From Burkholderia seminalis DSM 23518 (GTDB lineage: Bacteria > Pseudomonadota > Gammaproteobacteria > Burkholderiales > Burkholderiaceae), in NCBI RefSeq assembly GCF_902832885.1, contig NZ_CADFDK010000006.1:62001-126000 (forward strand): 64,000 bases of DNA. Reading direction: 5' to 3'. Each line of letters opens with the position of its first letter. Within the stretch, counting starts at the first letter, position 1. Below the pieces are notes generated by a model, which did no database searches, had not been told where the DNA came from, and was given only the letters and a program-made list of their open reading frames with translations. This document shows positions 11,008 through 19,195 of the stretch, in pieces. The translations under genes were made by a program, and so were the position numbers.

Positions 11008-11622
11008 TTACATCGGAGGTGCGACGCCATCCTTCTCGACCACGATCTGGCGTCCGTCGTAGGCCCCGTCCTTGCCCGGCGTGGCCACGACGAAGATCTT
11101 CTTGCCCGTCGACAAATCGGCGCGCGTCGCTGGGACGAGCGTCACGACCGGTGCGTCGGGCGGCACCGTGATCGTGTTGCTGCCGCCCTTGTACGACAGC
11201 TTGAGATCGCGCCCGCTCGTGCCTTGAACGACCGTATCGACACTGGCGTTCGTCATCGTGCTGTTCGCGGCGAGATCCCATGCATAGTGGCCTTCACCCA
11301 TGCCGCGCGCGGCTTCGGGGAACACGAGCACTTCCTTCGCGATCAACTTGCCGTTCTCGCCCGGCATGGCCGCCGCGCCGACATAGGAACCGGGTTTGAT
11401 ATCGGAAAGCTGAATCGCCTTCACCGCGTTCACGTTGGCCGACGGTGCGACATTGATGAGCACGGTCTCGCCGCTGCGGCGGTGTACCTTCAGGCTGCTG
11501 CCGGAAAACGAGACGATGTCGCCGCGAATGCGCTCGGGCTTGCTCGCAGCGGATTGCGCGAGCGCACTGCCGGCCAGCGTGGCCGCGACGACGGAAGCGA
11601 CGAGTTTGAGTCGAATGGACAT
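11008..11622 (-). CDS. Exported DUF5666-like protein
   Basis: 204 residues with a clear Sec signal peptide (basic start, hydrophobic stretch, cleavage after ALA near residue 22). The mature part contains repeated beta-rich units of the DUF5666/OB-like kind (RIRGDIVSFSGSSLKV, then DLKLSYKGGSNTITV). It is the last gene of a minus-strand set with a periplasmic molybdoenzyme and a cytochrome b, which suggests an accessory periplasmic role. No catalytic motif is visible. The same trio recurring elsewhere would support a functional link. Confidence 0.75.
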   Translation of the reverse strand: MSIRLKLVASVVAATLAGSALAQSAASKPERIRGDIVSFSGSSLKVHRRSGETVLINVAPSANVNAVKAIQLSDIKPGSYVGAAAMPGENGKLIAKEVLVFPEAARGMGEGHYAWDLAANSTMTNASVDTVVQGTSGRDLKLSYKGGSNTITVPPDAPVVTLVPATRADLSTGKKIFVVATPGKDGAYDGRQIVVEKDGVAPPM

Positions 11623-11685
11623 GAATGCTCCTTTGAAGAGGTTGCGATCGAGAATGTCACCGGCGCGATATCCAGGGCCAAGGGC

Positions 11686-12477
11686 TCAGGAACCGCCAAA
11701 CCAGTTGTATCCCTGGTTTTCCCAATAACCGCCCGGGAATGCGTTGGTCACCGTGATGGCGACGATATGTTTGGGATTCTTGTATCCGAGCTTGGTCGGC
11801 ATGCGCAGCTTCATCGGGAAGCCGTACTTCGCCGGCAAGACGCTGCCGTCATAGGTGAGCGTCAGCAGCGTTTGCGGATGGAGCGCAGTCGGCATGTCGA
11901 TGCTCGTCCAGTAGTTGTCGGCGCAATGCAGCGCGACGTACTTCGCGGTGGTGTCGGCGCCGGCGCGCAACAGGAAGTCCGAAAATCGCACGCCGCCCCA
12001 CTTCCCGATCGCGCTCCACCCTTCGATGCAGATATGCCGCGTGACTTGGCTTTCCTGCGGCAGCGCACGGAGTTCGTCGAGCGTCCACGCACGCTTGCCT
12101 TTGACCAGTCCGCCGACCTGGAGCCGATATCTCGCCGCATCCACGTCCGGCACCTGATCGATGTCGTAATACGCATTGAACGGGAAAGGCCGCGCGATCA
12201 TCGACTCCGGATACGTCGGCGCAAGCTTGCGCGGATCGAACAGCAACGCCTGCACGTCGTCGTTGAACGACGACACGCGGCGCAGCATCGTGTTCACCGA
12301 CTGGTCGTCGGTCAGCTCGCAGCCGGAAAGCAGCATCAGTCCGCCGAGCGTGAGGATTCGCTTGCCGAACAGGCGGCGTTGCGTCGACTGGAGTGCGTTG
12401 CGCGCATCCTTGACGATCGCATCCGCATCGAGCTGCGAGACGCGATCGGCGTGGGGGGAACGTTTTGGCTCATGCAT
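11686..12477 (-). CDS. Molybdopterin-dependent oxidoreductase, sulfite-oxidase fold (MsrP/YedY-like)
   Basis: 263 residues with the Oxidored_molyb domain. The cysteine that ligates molybdenum is in HICIEGWS (C150), followed by the conserved GKWGGVRFSDFL. The N-terminus has RRLFGKR followed by a hydrophobic run and LLSGC (C53), so the protein looks like a twin-arginine exported lipoprotein rather than the soluble form typical of MsrP. The adjacent upstream gene encodes a cytochrome b that would supply electrons from quinol, as MsrQ does for MsrP. The substrate may be an oxidised methionine, a sulfoxide or another oxo compound; this is inference. Confidence 0.85.
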   Translation of the reverse strand: MHEPKRSPHADRVSQLDADAIVKDARNALQSTQRRLFGKRILTLGGLMLLSGCELTDDQSVNTMLRRVSSFNDDVQALLFDPRKLAPTYPESMIARPFPFNAYYDIDQVPDVDAARYRLQVGGLVKGKRAWTLDELRALPQESQVTRHICIEGWSAIGKWGGVRFSDFLLRAGADTTAKYVALHCADNYWTSIDMPTALHPQTLLTLTYDGSVLPAKYGFPMKLRMPTKLGYKNPKHIVAITVTNAFPGGYWENQGYNWFGGS

Positions 12478-12479
12478 GA

Positions 12480-13127
12480 TCAGCGCCCTCGAATCATCGT
12501 CAGCAGTGAGCGCGGAACGAGCGCGACCATCACGATGTGAACGGCAAAAAAACCGACGATCACGCTCATGGCGACGAAATGAACGACGCGCGCGTTGTCG
12601 AATCCACCCATCAATGTCCGCAGGACCGGGAACTGCACCGGTTTCCAGATAGCGAGCCCCGACAGCACGAGCAGCCCGATATCGAGGAGCACGCCGAGAT
12701 ACGCGAACTTCTGCACGGCGTTGTACCGTGCCGGATCGTCATGACCCAGCTTTCCGCGCAGCGCGGCGGCGAGGTCGGAAAAGACCGCCCGCATGCCGAG
12801 CGGCAGCAGCTTCCTGCGCAACCGCCCGGTTGCAATGCCGAGCACGAGATAGACGAACAGGTTGCCGGCCAGGATCCACATCGCCGCGAAGTGCCACAGG
12901 AGCGCACCGCCCAGCCAGCCGCCAAGCGTGATGGAAGGCGGAAACGTAACCGTCCTGAAAATCGGCGATGCGTTGTAGACCTGCCAGCCGCTCAGGCACA
13001 GGGCGATGACTGCGGCGGCATTGAGCCAGTGGAAAAGACGAACCCACAGCGGATGAATCGTCGAGCGCTTCAAAGCGAACGTCCTCGTAACCTTGCGGAT
13101 GGTGCGCGGGCCATGCCGTGGTGACAT
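12480..13127 (-). CDS. Membrane cytochrome b, electron donor to the molybdoenzyme
   Basis: 215-residue integral membrane protein of the cytochrome b561/Ni-Fe-hydrogenase b-type fold with about four membrane helices. Likely heme-ligating histidines include H25 and H33 (HPLWVRLFHWLN) and further ones in later helices. The start at 13127 is preferred over the longer frame because the family begins at the HPLWVRLFHW segment and because a palindromic operator (13169-13186) lies just upstream. The stop is two bases from the molybdoenzyme start, so the two are coupled. It should pass quinol electrons to the periplasmic Mo protein. Confidence 0.85.
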   Translation of the reverse strand: MSPRHGPRTIRKVTRTFALKRSTIHPLWVRLFHWLNAAAVIALCLSGWQVYNASPIFRTVTFPPSITLGGWLGGALLWHFAAMWILAGNLFVYLVLGIATGRLRRKLLPLGMRAVFSDLAAALRGKLGHDDPARYNAVQKFAYLGVLLDIGLLVLSGLAIWKPVQFPVLRTLMGGFDNARVVHFVAMSVIVGFFAVHIVMVALVPRSLLTMIRGR

Positions 13128-13168
13128 GGGCGTGACGAGAAGGATCGCAATTGCCGCGACGCGCCGGT

Positions 13169-13186
13169 ATCGGTCGAACGACCGAC
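13169..13186. promoter_or_regulatory. ATCGG-N8-CCGAC palindrome upstream of the cytochrome b operon
   Basis: One of four ATCGG-N8-CCGA(T/C) sites in 13.1-19.3 kb. It lies 42 bases before the cytochrome b start and shares the inner TCGA with the site at 14413. Only its last base departs from perfect half-site symmetry. Confidence 0.5.
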
Positions 13187-13260
13187 CCCGGTCGGACTCC
13201 TGCCGAGCCGATGTACAGGCGGCCGGCCGGAACAACGGCGGCAGGCCGCCGAGGGACGCG

Positions 13261-13730
13261 TCAGCGAGGGCCGACCAGCCGCAGGTACGCTTCGACGTCG
13301 AGCACGCTCAGCCCCTCGCGCGCATTGAAGGTGGCGGATTTATCCCGCCACATGCCGTCACCGTGCCCGAAAGCGACCCGATAGCGCGCCATCACGTCGT
13401 CGGGGGTGGCGACCAGGTCGGCGTTCAGTGTGTCGAGACTCCATGCCGTCTTCACGAAGACGCGGCCGGTGACCCGCTCGACGGGCTTAGTCAGGCGGCG
13501 CCGACACCTGGGCGCCTGTGTTGACGCTCCGGGGTTCGCGAGCAGGACCCGGATGGTCAGCTTGCCCGCGTCTTTGGGGGGGGCGTGGCGGTCACCCTCG
13601 TGTCCCAGCTGCCGAGCGCATGCACCGCGCCGCAACCGAACTGCCCTGCCCCCGGGACGATCATGTCGTCGGCCACGCCGACCGCCATACTGCCGGCGCC
13701 GACGAAGGCCATGGCGACCGCTGACAGCAT
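13261..13730 (-). pseudogene. Frameshifted small exported protein
   Basis: Reading from an ATG at 13730 gives a signal-peptide-like start (MLSAVAMAFVGAGSMAVG) and continues to a Pro run encoded over eight consecutive G on the plus strand (about 13576-13583). There the frame must shift to continue into KLTIRVLLANPG. A second disruption occurs near 13500-13530, after which a coherent C-terminus (VERVTGRVFVKTAWSLDTLN to RLVGPR) follows to the stop at 13261. Intact length would be about 155 residues. It begins 29 bases after a thioesterase gene, so it was probably the second gene of that operon. Either a decayed gene or indel errors. Family not recognised. Confidence 0.55.
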
Positions 13731-13759
13731 GTCCGCGCCCGGCTACGCATCGCGGTGCG

Positions 13760-14305
13760 TCAGGTTTGCAGGACCGATTCCGCACGCACCGTCATCCCGC
13801 CCTCGGCCCGGCTCCATTGCACGACCCATTCGGGCAGATCGGGCGATGGCTGGGTCACGCCGATCCGCGCCAGTAGTTCGTCGGTCGGCACGGTGCCGCC
13901 GCCGCGCTTCAGGAACCGCGTTCGCACGACGCCGAGCGCGACCTCGACCCCGCCACGCCTGAACCCCTGCTCCAGAAACACATGTTTTTCGTCCCAACCG
14001 ATCACACGCGTCGTGACGTCGTAACGCTCCCACAAATGCAGCGATCGATGAAATCGTATCGTCTCGAGCGTGACGACGGGATACCACTTTTGCGCATTGA
14101 CGCGCGGCCACACGCGCGAGCGCAGCAACAGATCGACCCGCCCCAGATCGAGAATGGCGAAGTAGCGGCCATTCGTCATGTGGCGCAGCACATCGAGGTC
14201 ATTGGGCCACACGCGGAACGGCGTGACGCAGGTGTCGAGGACATGCAGTCGCCGACGTCGCCGGCTCAGCAGGAACGTAACGCACAAACGCAACAGTAGA
14301 TTCAT
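13760..14305 (-). CDS. Acyl-CoA thioesterase-like protein (THEM6/4HBT hot-dog fold)
   Basis: 181 residues, hot-dog thioesterase superfamily. NDLDVLRHMTNGRYFAILDLGR matches the active-site region of 4HBT/FcbC-type enzymes (D, H and N positions), and the following strand (VVTLETIRFHRSLHLWERYDV) is typical of THEM6-like proteins. A short hydrophobic N-terminus (MNLLLRLCVTFLL) may anchor it to the membrane. The ATG at 14305 is the only start before the family domain. A palindromic operator lies about 105 bases upstream, and a broken small gene follows. Probable function is hydrolysis of an acyl-CoA or acyl thioester; the acyl group is unknown. Confidence 0.82.
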   Translation of the reverse strand: MNLLLRLCVTFLLSRRRRRLHVLDTCVTPFRVWPNDLDVLRHMTNGRYFAILDLGRVDLLLRSRVWPRVNAQKWYPVVTLETIRFHRSLHLWERYDVTTRVIGWDEKHVFLEQGFRRGGVEVALGVVRTRFLKRGGGTVPTDELLARIGVTQPSPDLPEWVVQWSRAEGGMTVRAESVLQT

Positions 14306-14412
14306 GAATGGTGGGGGTTGACGGTGCCGGGGCAGCGCGCGCGTCGCGGCATTCGTACCGAAGGGGAAGCCATCGAAGCGCCCCAGATTACGCGACGACC
14401 CATGCCACGCGT

Positions 14413-14430
14413 ATCGGTCGAGTGACCGAT
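14413..14430. promoter_or_regulatory. ATCGG-N8-CCGAT palindrome upstream of the thioesterase gene
   Basis: Perfect half-sites, extended to a 10-bp inverted repeat CGTATCGGTC/GACCGATACG (14410-14433) with a GAGT centre. It lies between the stop of the HD/LuxR regulator and the thioesterase start, so it most likely regulates the latter. It may also act as a 3' hairpin for the regulator transcript. Confidence 0.55.
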
Positions 14431-14523
14431 ACGGCTGGAGTGACCGCCCGGCGCTGGCGGCCCGCTCGCGCGACGGCGACATCGCCGAATCACGATACGT
14501 TGCGACCGGGCAAGGCTCTATCG

Positions 14524-16014
14524 CTACAGCAGCCCCATCGCCGACGCCTTGAGTGTGGCTGCCGCGCGCGTCGAGCAATCGAGCTTGCGAAACATGCTTT
14601 CGACGTGGGTGCGCACGGTGCTCGGGCTCATCGCGAGCGCGCGCGCGGCTTCCTTGTTGCTCGCGCCGCGCGAGATCACGCGCAGCACGTCCATCTCCCG
14701 CGCCGACAGCCGCGCCCCCTGCGTGGCGCGTTTCGCGAACCGTCCGCCCGTGGGTGCCGGCTCCACGATCGCATCGACCGCTTCGTTGCTCAACCGGCCG
14801 CGCTCGACCTCTTCGCGCAACACCTGCCTGGCGGCTTCGGCCGACAGCGCGTCGCGCCAGGGCCGTGGCGAACGCAGCGCCACCCACGCTACCGAGGCGG
14901 CCAGCACACGCGCCTCGAGCGTCAACGCACGGCCGGCTGCCCCGCGGAAGTATCCCGATCCGTCCTGCCGCTCGTAAGCGTGGGAAGCGAGCTCGGCGGC
15001 CTCGGCGAGGGCCCCGGTTTGCCTGCCGGCGCGCGCCGTCCAGTACGGCACCAGCCGAATCTTTTCCCACGCGCTGGCCGGCAGCGTCTCGCGCTGATTC
15101 CACACCGCGTTGGGGACGGCGGCACGGCCTATACCGTGAATCAACGCAGCCTGGTAGACGCGCGCCTGCGCCGTTCGATCGAGTGCAAGCCGCTCGCAGC
15201 TTGCCGCCGCGGTCGTCGCGACCGCACGCGAAAAGCCCGTCATCCAGGGCAACTTGAGATCGATCACATCGGCGATCAGTTCGGCCGAGGTCGTCCGTTG
15301 CATGTCGGGCGTGATCAGCGCGGCGTCGAAATCGTCGAGCGTCGCACGCCCGACCTCCTCCAGCCAGCCGCTTGCGTTCCTGACGGCCGTTCCGACGAGA
15401 TGGGCCGGATATCGACTGTCGGAACGCTGCTCGATGAGCTCGAGCGCCCGCTCGATGCCATGGGTACGACCGAAAACCTCCAGGTCGCCCGCCAGCGCGA
15501 CCACAAACACGGGCATCGGCACCGCGTCGCGAGCCATGTTCGCGGGAAACCCCGCGCCATCCCACGTTTCGAAGATGTGACGGAGCGACGTTGCCGTCAT
15601 GCCGGACAGGCCCGACATGCTCGCAATCTCTCCCGATACCTCGCAGTGAGTCTGCGCGAGCGGCAACATGACGGACGCTGCGCCACCCAGCGCCTCCAGC
15701 GGCGCCGCCCAGTCGGATCGTCCCTCGAGCATCGCCAGCCTGATCGCGATGTCGTCGCCGAACACGTCGGCGAAGCCCGCCGCGTTCGCGGTGCAGCCCG
15801 ACCAGCGCAGCAGCGCCACCTCGCGCACCGTATCGCAAGTCTGCGAATCGAGCCCGGCCGCGCGCGCGAGTCGCGCCGCCAGCCATCCGGTGCGCAATGA
15901 ATGGTCGGTCGGCTGTCCCATGCTGAGGTCCCCGACGAACGCGAGCGCTCTTACCGAATCGAACACCCGCAGCGTGTTCTGGTTTGCATCGACGTCGAAC
16001 GTGGGCATGGACAC
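14524..16014 (-). CDS. Degenerate HD-GYP domain fused to LuxR-type DNA-binding domain
   Basis: 496 residues. The N-terminal three quarters follow the HD-GYP phosphohydrolase plan, but the signature residues are altered. The first HD-like part has HSLRTGWLAARLARAAGL without a matching HD pair. The later part has HGIGR where HDIGK is expected, and SHAYERQDGSGYFRG where HHERxDGSGYP is expected. The C-terminus (about 430-496) is a LuxR/GerE helix-turn-helix (LSAREMDVLRVIS ... STVRTHVESMFRKLDC). This suggests a one-component regulator that senses a ligand with a non-catalytic HD domain. Four copies of one palindrome near neighbouring genes make it a candidate for their regulator. Confidence 0.85.
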   Translation of the reverse strand: MSMPTFDVDANQNTLRVFDSVRALAFVGDLSMGQPTDHSLRTGWLAARLARAAGLDSQTCDTVREVALLRWSGCTANAAGFADVFGDDIAIRLAMLEGRSDWAAPLEALGGAASVMLPLAQTHCEVSGEIASMSGLSGMTATSLRHIFETWDGAGFPANMARDAVPMPVFVVALAGDLEVFGRTHGIERALELIEQRSDSRYPAHLVGTAVRNASGWLEEVGRATLDDFDAALITPDMQRTTSAELIADVIDLKLPWMTGFSRAVATTAAASCERLALDRTAQARVYQAALIHGIGRAAVPNAVWNQRETLPASAWEKIRLVPYWTARAGRQTGALAEAAELASHAYERQDGSGYFRGAAGRALTLEARVLAASVAWVALRSPRPWRDALSAEAARQVLREEVERGRLSNEAVDAIVEPAPTGGRFAKRATQGARLSAREMDVLRVISRGASNKEAARALAMSPSTVRTHVESMFRKLDCSTRAAATLKASAMGLL

Positions 16015-16136
16015 GGAAAATCGTGGAGATCACCGCAGATCATACGCGAGGCCTACGATGCGATGTACGCGGCGCTTCGCCCCCCGCGACGGTGCGCAGC
16101 GTCCGCGTGAACAGGCGCCCTGCCGTTACATGCACA

Positions 16137-16166
16137 TTGACATCGGAACCGATCGGTCCATATAAT
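16137..16166 (+). promoter_or_regulatory. Consensus sigma-70 promoter with embedded TetR operator
   Basis: TTGACA (16137-16142) and TATAAT (16161-16166) are both perfect consensus hexamers separated by 18 bases. The spacer holds GGAACCGATCGGTCC (16145-16159), nearly the same as the palindrome before the exporter gene at 16855. Binding of the TetR protein there would block its own promoter. Confidence 0.85.
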
Positions 16167-16208
16167 GAAGGCCACTTTCAAGCACCGCATCATTTGCGAT
16201 ACTGACCG

Positions 16209-16805
16209 ATGGCAAATCCGGCTGGCGTGGGCCGCCCCCGCGAATTCGAACTTGGCGATGCCGCGCGCGACGCGATGGAGGTTTTCTGGGACCACGGCTA
16301 TGAAGGCGCGTCCCTGCCCGACCTGATGGCCGGCACCGGCTTGTCGCGCGGCAGTCTTTACAAGGCATTCGGCGACAAGAAGGCGCTGCTGCTGGCGGCG
16401 CTCGACCTGTATATGGCCGACGGGCTCAAGGCGACCGCGGACATCCTGTCGCAACCCGGCCCCGTGAAGGATGCGATTCGCGACTCGCTGCTGCGCTATG
16501 CGCACCTGTCCGTCGGCGAGGCGGGCCGGCGGGGGTGCCTCGCGGTCGCGATGACCACCGAACTGGCCGCGCGCGACGCGGATGTCGCGGAGCGCACGGG
16601 GCGCATGTTCCGGCGCCTGCAGCAGCTCTATGCGGGCGCGATCGTCCGCGGCCAGGCGAGCGGCGAGATCGCCGAGCAGGACGAACAGGTGTTGGCGCGT
16701 CTGCTCGTCTGCCAGGTCGAAGGCATGCGCGTGCTGGGGAAAACCGGCGTACCCGAGCGCGACATGCTCGCGCTGGTCGACCGCACGATGCGCCTCCTCG
16801 ACTGA
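16209..16805 (+). CDS. TetR/AcrR-family repressor
   Basis: 198 residues with the N-terminal TetR helix-turn-helix (about residues 15-60; GYEGASLPDLMAGTGLSRGSLYKAFGDKKALL) and the C-terminal ligand-binding part of the TetR_C_16/YcdC-like branch. Its promoter carries consensus -35 and -10 boxes with a GGAAC...GG(T)TCC operator in the spacer. A matching operator precedes the MFS exporter 50 bases downstream of its stop. The simple model is autorepression plus repression of the exporter, released by a toxic ligand. A well-conserved YKAFGDK points to the group that regulates DHA2 exporters. Confidence 0.92.
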   Translation: MANPAGVGRPREFELGDAARDAMEVFWDHGYEGASLPDLMAGTGLSRGSLYKAFGDKKALLLAALDLYMADGLKATADILSQPGPVKDAIRDSLLRYAHLSVGEAGRRGCLAVAMTTELAARDADVAERTGRMFRRLQQLYAGAIVRGQASGEIAEQDEQVLARLLVCQVEGMRVLGKTGVPERDMLALVDRTMRLLD

Positions 16806-16822
16806 ATTTTTTTACCCAATTT

Positions 16823-16838
16823 GGAACTAATCGGTTCC
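16823..16838. promoter_or_regulatory. TetR operator before the MFS exporter
   Basis: GGAACTAATCGGTTCC is a near-perfect palindrome between the TetR stop and the exporter start. It matches the operator inside the tetR promoter at GGAAC, ATCGGT and the closing CC, indicating one regulator for both. Confidence 0.7.
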
Positions 16839-16854
16839 GTATGGAGAGCCGTTG

Positions 16855-18336
16855 ATGTCACAAAATGATCCCGTCTCGCCCGACCCGCGTCGCTGGGCGA
16901 TGTTTTCGGTCCTGCTCGTCGGCGCGTTCCTGCCGCCGCTGGACTTCTTCATCATCAATGTCGCGCTGCCGTCGATCCGCGCGGAGCTGGGCGCCTCGTC
17001 GTCGGCCGAGCAACTCGTCATTTCGTCGTATGCCGGACTGTACGCGGTGACGCTGATCACCGGCGGACGGTTGGGCGACCTGTTCGGCCGCGGTCGCATG
17101 TTCTTTCTCGGGTTGATCGGATTTGCGACGGCCTCGATGCTGTGCGGCCTCGCCAGCTCGCCGTGGACGCTCATCGTCGGTCGCGCATTGCAGGGCGTGA
17201 CGGCCGCGATCATGGCGCCGCAGGCACTCGCCTCGATCCAGGCGATCTTCCCGGAAGCGGAGAAGCCGCTCGCGCTCAGCCTGTATGGCGCGGTGTTCGG
17301 CCTCGCCGCCGTGGTCGGGCAGGCGCTGGGCGGGATCCTGATCTCGCTGAACCTGCTGAACCTGGGTTGGCGCACGATCTTCCTCGTCAATCTGCCGCTG
17401 GCGATTCTGGTCGTGCTGTTCGGGATTCCGCTGTTGAAGGAAACGCGCGCGCAGCATGCGCGCAAGCTCGACCTCGGCGGCACCGCGCTGTCGATGCTGA
17501 CGCTGGGCGCGCTGATCGTGCCGCTGATCGAGGGACGCGAAGCGGGCTGGCCCGTCTGGGCATGGGTGTCGCTGCTCGCGGTGCCGGCCCTCGCCGCGTG
17601 CTTCTGGCGCTACGAGCGCCGGCTGGGCAGCCGCGGCGGCGCACCGCTGCTCGATCCGGCCGCGCTGCGCGCGCCAGGGCTGGGACGGGCATTGCTGATC
17701 GCGCTGCTGCTGTATGCGATCGGTGGGTTTTTCCTGCTGTTTTCGGTGTATCTGCAAAACGCGTTGCACGTCGACGCGCTGAGCGCGGGCCTCGTGTTCT
17801 TGCCGTTCGGCGTGGGGTTCCTGCTCGGGCCATTGTCGACGCCTTTCTGCACACGTGTCATCGGCGCTTACGTCAATCCGTTCGGCATGGGGCTGGAGGT
17901 CGTCGGGCTCGTCGGCCTCGCGTGGTTGATCGATGCCACGCCGATCGGGATGCCGCTCGCGTCGGTCCCGCTCGCCGCCGCGCTGTTCGTCATCGGTTTC
18001 GGACAGGGGCTCGCGCTGCCCACGCTGATGCGCATGGTGACCGGGCGCGTCGCACCGGCGCTTTCCGGCATGATCGCCGGCATTGCCAGTTCGACGCTGC
18101 AGGTCAGCACGTCGCTCAGCGTCGCGATCATCGGCGGAATTTTCTATACGGTCCTGGGCACGCGCCAGGATCCGGCGGCCATTGCGCACGCGTTCATCGT
18201 CGCGCTTCTCTCGATTTCGTTGTTCCTCGCCGCCGGCGCCGCGCTGGGCATCTCGCTCGCTCGCGCGCCCGCCGCGCCGACCTCGGTGCGGGCGGCCGCC
18301 CGGCCGGGCTTCGGCCCTGAACGCAATCGGCCGTAG
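16855..18336 (+). CDS. MFS exporter, DHA2 family (EmrB/QacA-like)
   Basis: 493-residue inner-membrane drug:proton antiporter with about 14 predicted helices. The MFS motif A region reads GGRLGDLFGRGRMFF, and motif C-like glycine/proline patterns follow in the fifth helix. It starts at the ATG at 16855, directly after an in-frame TTG. A TetR operator sits in the 50-base gap after the repressor gene, so it should be induced with it by its own substrate. The EthD-domain gene 51 bases after its stop may be co-transcribed. Likely role: efflux of a hydrophobic toxicant; substrate unknown. Confidence 0.92.
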   Translation: MSQNDPVSPDPRRWAMFSVLLVGAFLPPLDFFIINVALPSIRAELGASSSAEQLVISSYAGLYAVTLITGGRLGDLFGRGRMFFLGLIGFATASMLCGLASSPWTLIVGRALQGVTAAIMAPQALASIQAIFPEAEKPLALSLYGAVFGLAAVVGQALGGILISLNLLNLGWRTIFLVNLPLAILVVLFGIPLLKETRAQHARKLDLGGTALSMLTLGALIVPLIEGREAGWPVWAWVSLLAVPALAACFWRYERRLGSRGGAPLLDPAALRAPGLGRALLIALLLYAIGGFFLLFSVYLQNALHVDALSAGLVFLPFGVGFLLGPLSTPFCTRVIGAYVNPFGMGLEVVGLVGLAWLIDATPIGMPLASVPLAAALFVIGFGQGLALPTLMRMVTGRVAPALSGMIAGIASSTLQVSTSLSVAIIGGIFYTVLGTRQDPAAIAHAFIVALLSISLFLAAGAALGISLARAPAAPTSVRAAARPGFGPERNRP

Positions 18337-18386
18337 TCGCCCGTCTCGACATTCATCGTTGCATCAGTCCGACCTGGAGAGGCCTC

Positions 18387-18695
18387 ATGTATTTCGTCGT
18401 TTCCTATCGCCGAGCCGCGGGTACCCGGTTCGATGTTCGCTACTACGTCGAGCAACACATTCCGCTGGTGGAGAAATCCTGGAAACGGTACGGGCTCGAA
18501 TATGTCGATGCCTTCTTCCCCTCGAGAGAGGACAGCGAACTGATCGTCGTGGCGATGTGCCGCTTCGTGGATCGGGCCGCGCTGGACGCCGCGTTCGCGT
18601 CGGCGGAGGCGGTGGACGTCATGGCCGACATCGACGCGTTCACCGATATCGCGCCCGATCGGCACATCACGGATGTCGTCTCGTACGCGCAGTAA
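18387..18695 (+). CDS. EthD-family protein
   Basis: 102-residue dimeric alpha-beta barrel protein of the EthD family, related to small stress-response and ether-degradation accessory proteins. YYVEQHIPLVEKSW near residues 20-35 and the C-terminal pattern (DIAPDRHITDVVSY) fit. A good ribosome site (ggagagg) precedes the start. It follows the TetR-controlled exporter by 51 bases and probably belongs to that transcript; a role in handling or sensing the exported compound is possible but unproven. Confidence 0.85.
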   Translation: MYFVVSYRRAAGTRFDVRYYVEQHIPLVEKSWKRYGLEYVDAFFPSREDSELIVVAMCRFVDRAALDAAFASAEAVDVMADIDAFTDIAPDRHITDVVSYAQ

Positions 18696-18736
18696 CGGCG
18701 GTTGCGCGCCGCCATGCGTCAGTTCTGGCCGGCTCC

Positions 18737-18754
18737 ATCGGTTATTTGTCCGAT
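18737..18754. promoter_or_regulatory. ATCGG-N8-CCGAT palindrome before the short DUF308-like gene
   Basis: Perfect ATCGG and CCGAT half-sites, extended to CCATCGG/CCGATGG (18735-18756). Located 73 bases before the start at 18827 and 41 bases after the EthD gene. The AT-rich centre (TTATTTGT) is a weak hairpin loop, so operator use is preferred to termination. Confidence 0.5.
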
Positions 18755-18826
18755 GGCCCCCGCGAACGGCCGGATGCCAGGATAGGCAACCGTCACGCGA
18801 GTGACCGAACCGTGAGGGCGGCCGCC

Positions 18827-19126
18827 ATGTCGGAACGTCAGCGCTTCATCGTTGCATTGGCGAGCGGCCTGCCCCGGGCGCTCGGCATATTCGCCGTGCT
18901 GTCGGGGGTGCTGCGGATCGGCATCGCCGTGGCGCGCCGGCGGGATGCCGGCACGTCATGGCGAACGATCTCGGCCGGCGCGCGAACGGCACTGGCCGGC
19001 GCGCTGCTTTCCTGCGAAGCGATGGGTGCCGTCTACTTCGCGATCGCGGCGCTGGGCGACCGATGGGCGGACGCCGGCGCGCCTGCGCCAGATCGCCCGG
19101 CACGAGAGAACGACGGGCCGACCTGA
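18827..19126 (+). CDS. Short DUF308-like membrane protein (partial paralogue)
   Basis: 99 residues with two or three hydrophobic helices. Its core (GIFAVLSGVLRIGIAVARRR ... ALAGALLS ... GAVYFAIAAL) lines up with the C-terminal half of the next gene's product (GIWAILSGALQLGTAVRRW ... ALAGLFF ... GALYFLISAV), so it is a diverged partial copy. There is no N-terminal half upstream in any frame that I can see. It may be a functional small membrane protein or a remnant. An ATCGG-N8-CCGAT palindrome precedes it, as it does the full-length relative. No ribosome site of note. Confidence 0.55.
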   Translation: MSERQRFIVALASGLPRALGIFAVLSGVLRIGIAVARRRDAGTSWRTISAGARTALAGALLSCEAMGAVYFAIAALGDRWADAGAPAPDRPARENDGPT

Positions 19127-19195
19127 ACGGCACAACCGTCATTGTCGATACGCGAGATACCCTGCATCGGCCTGGGCAACCGCCGAACCTTCACC

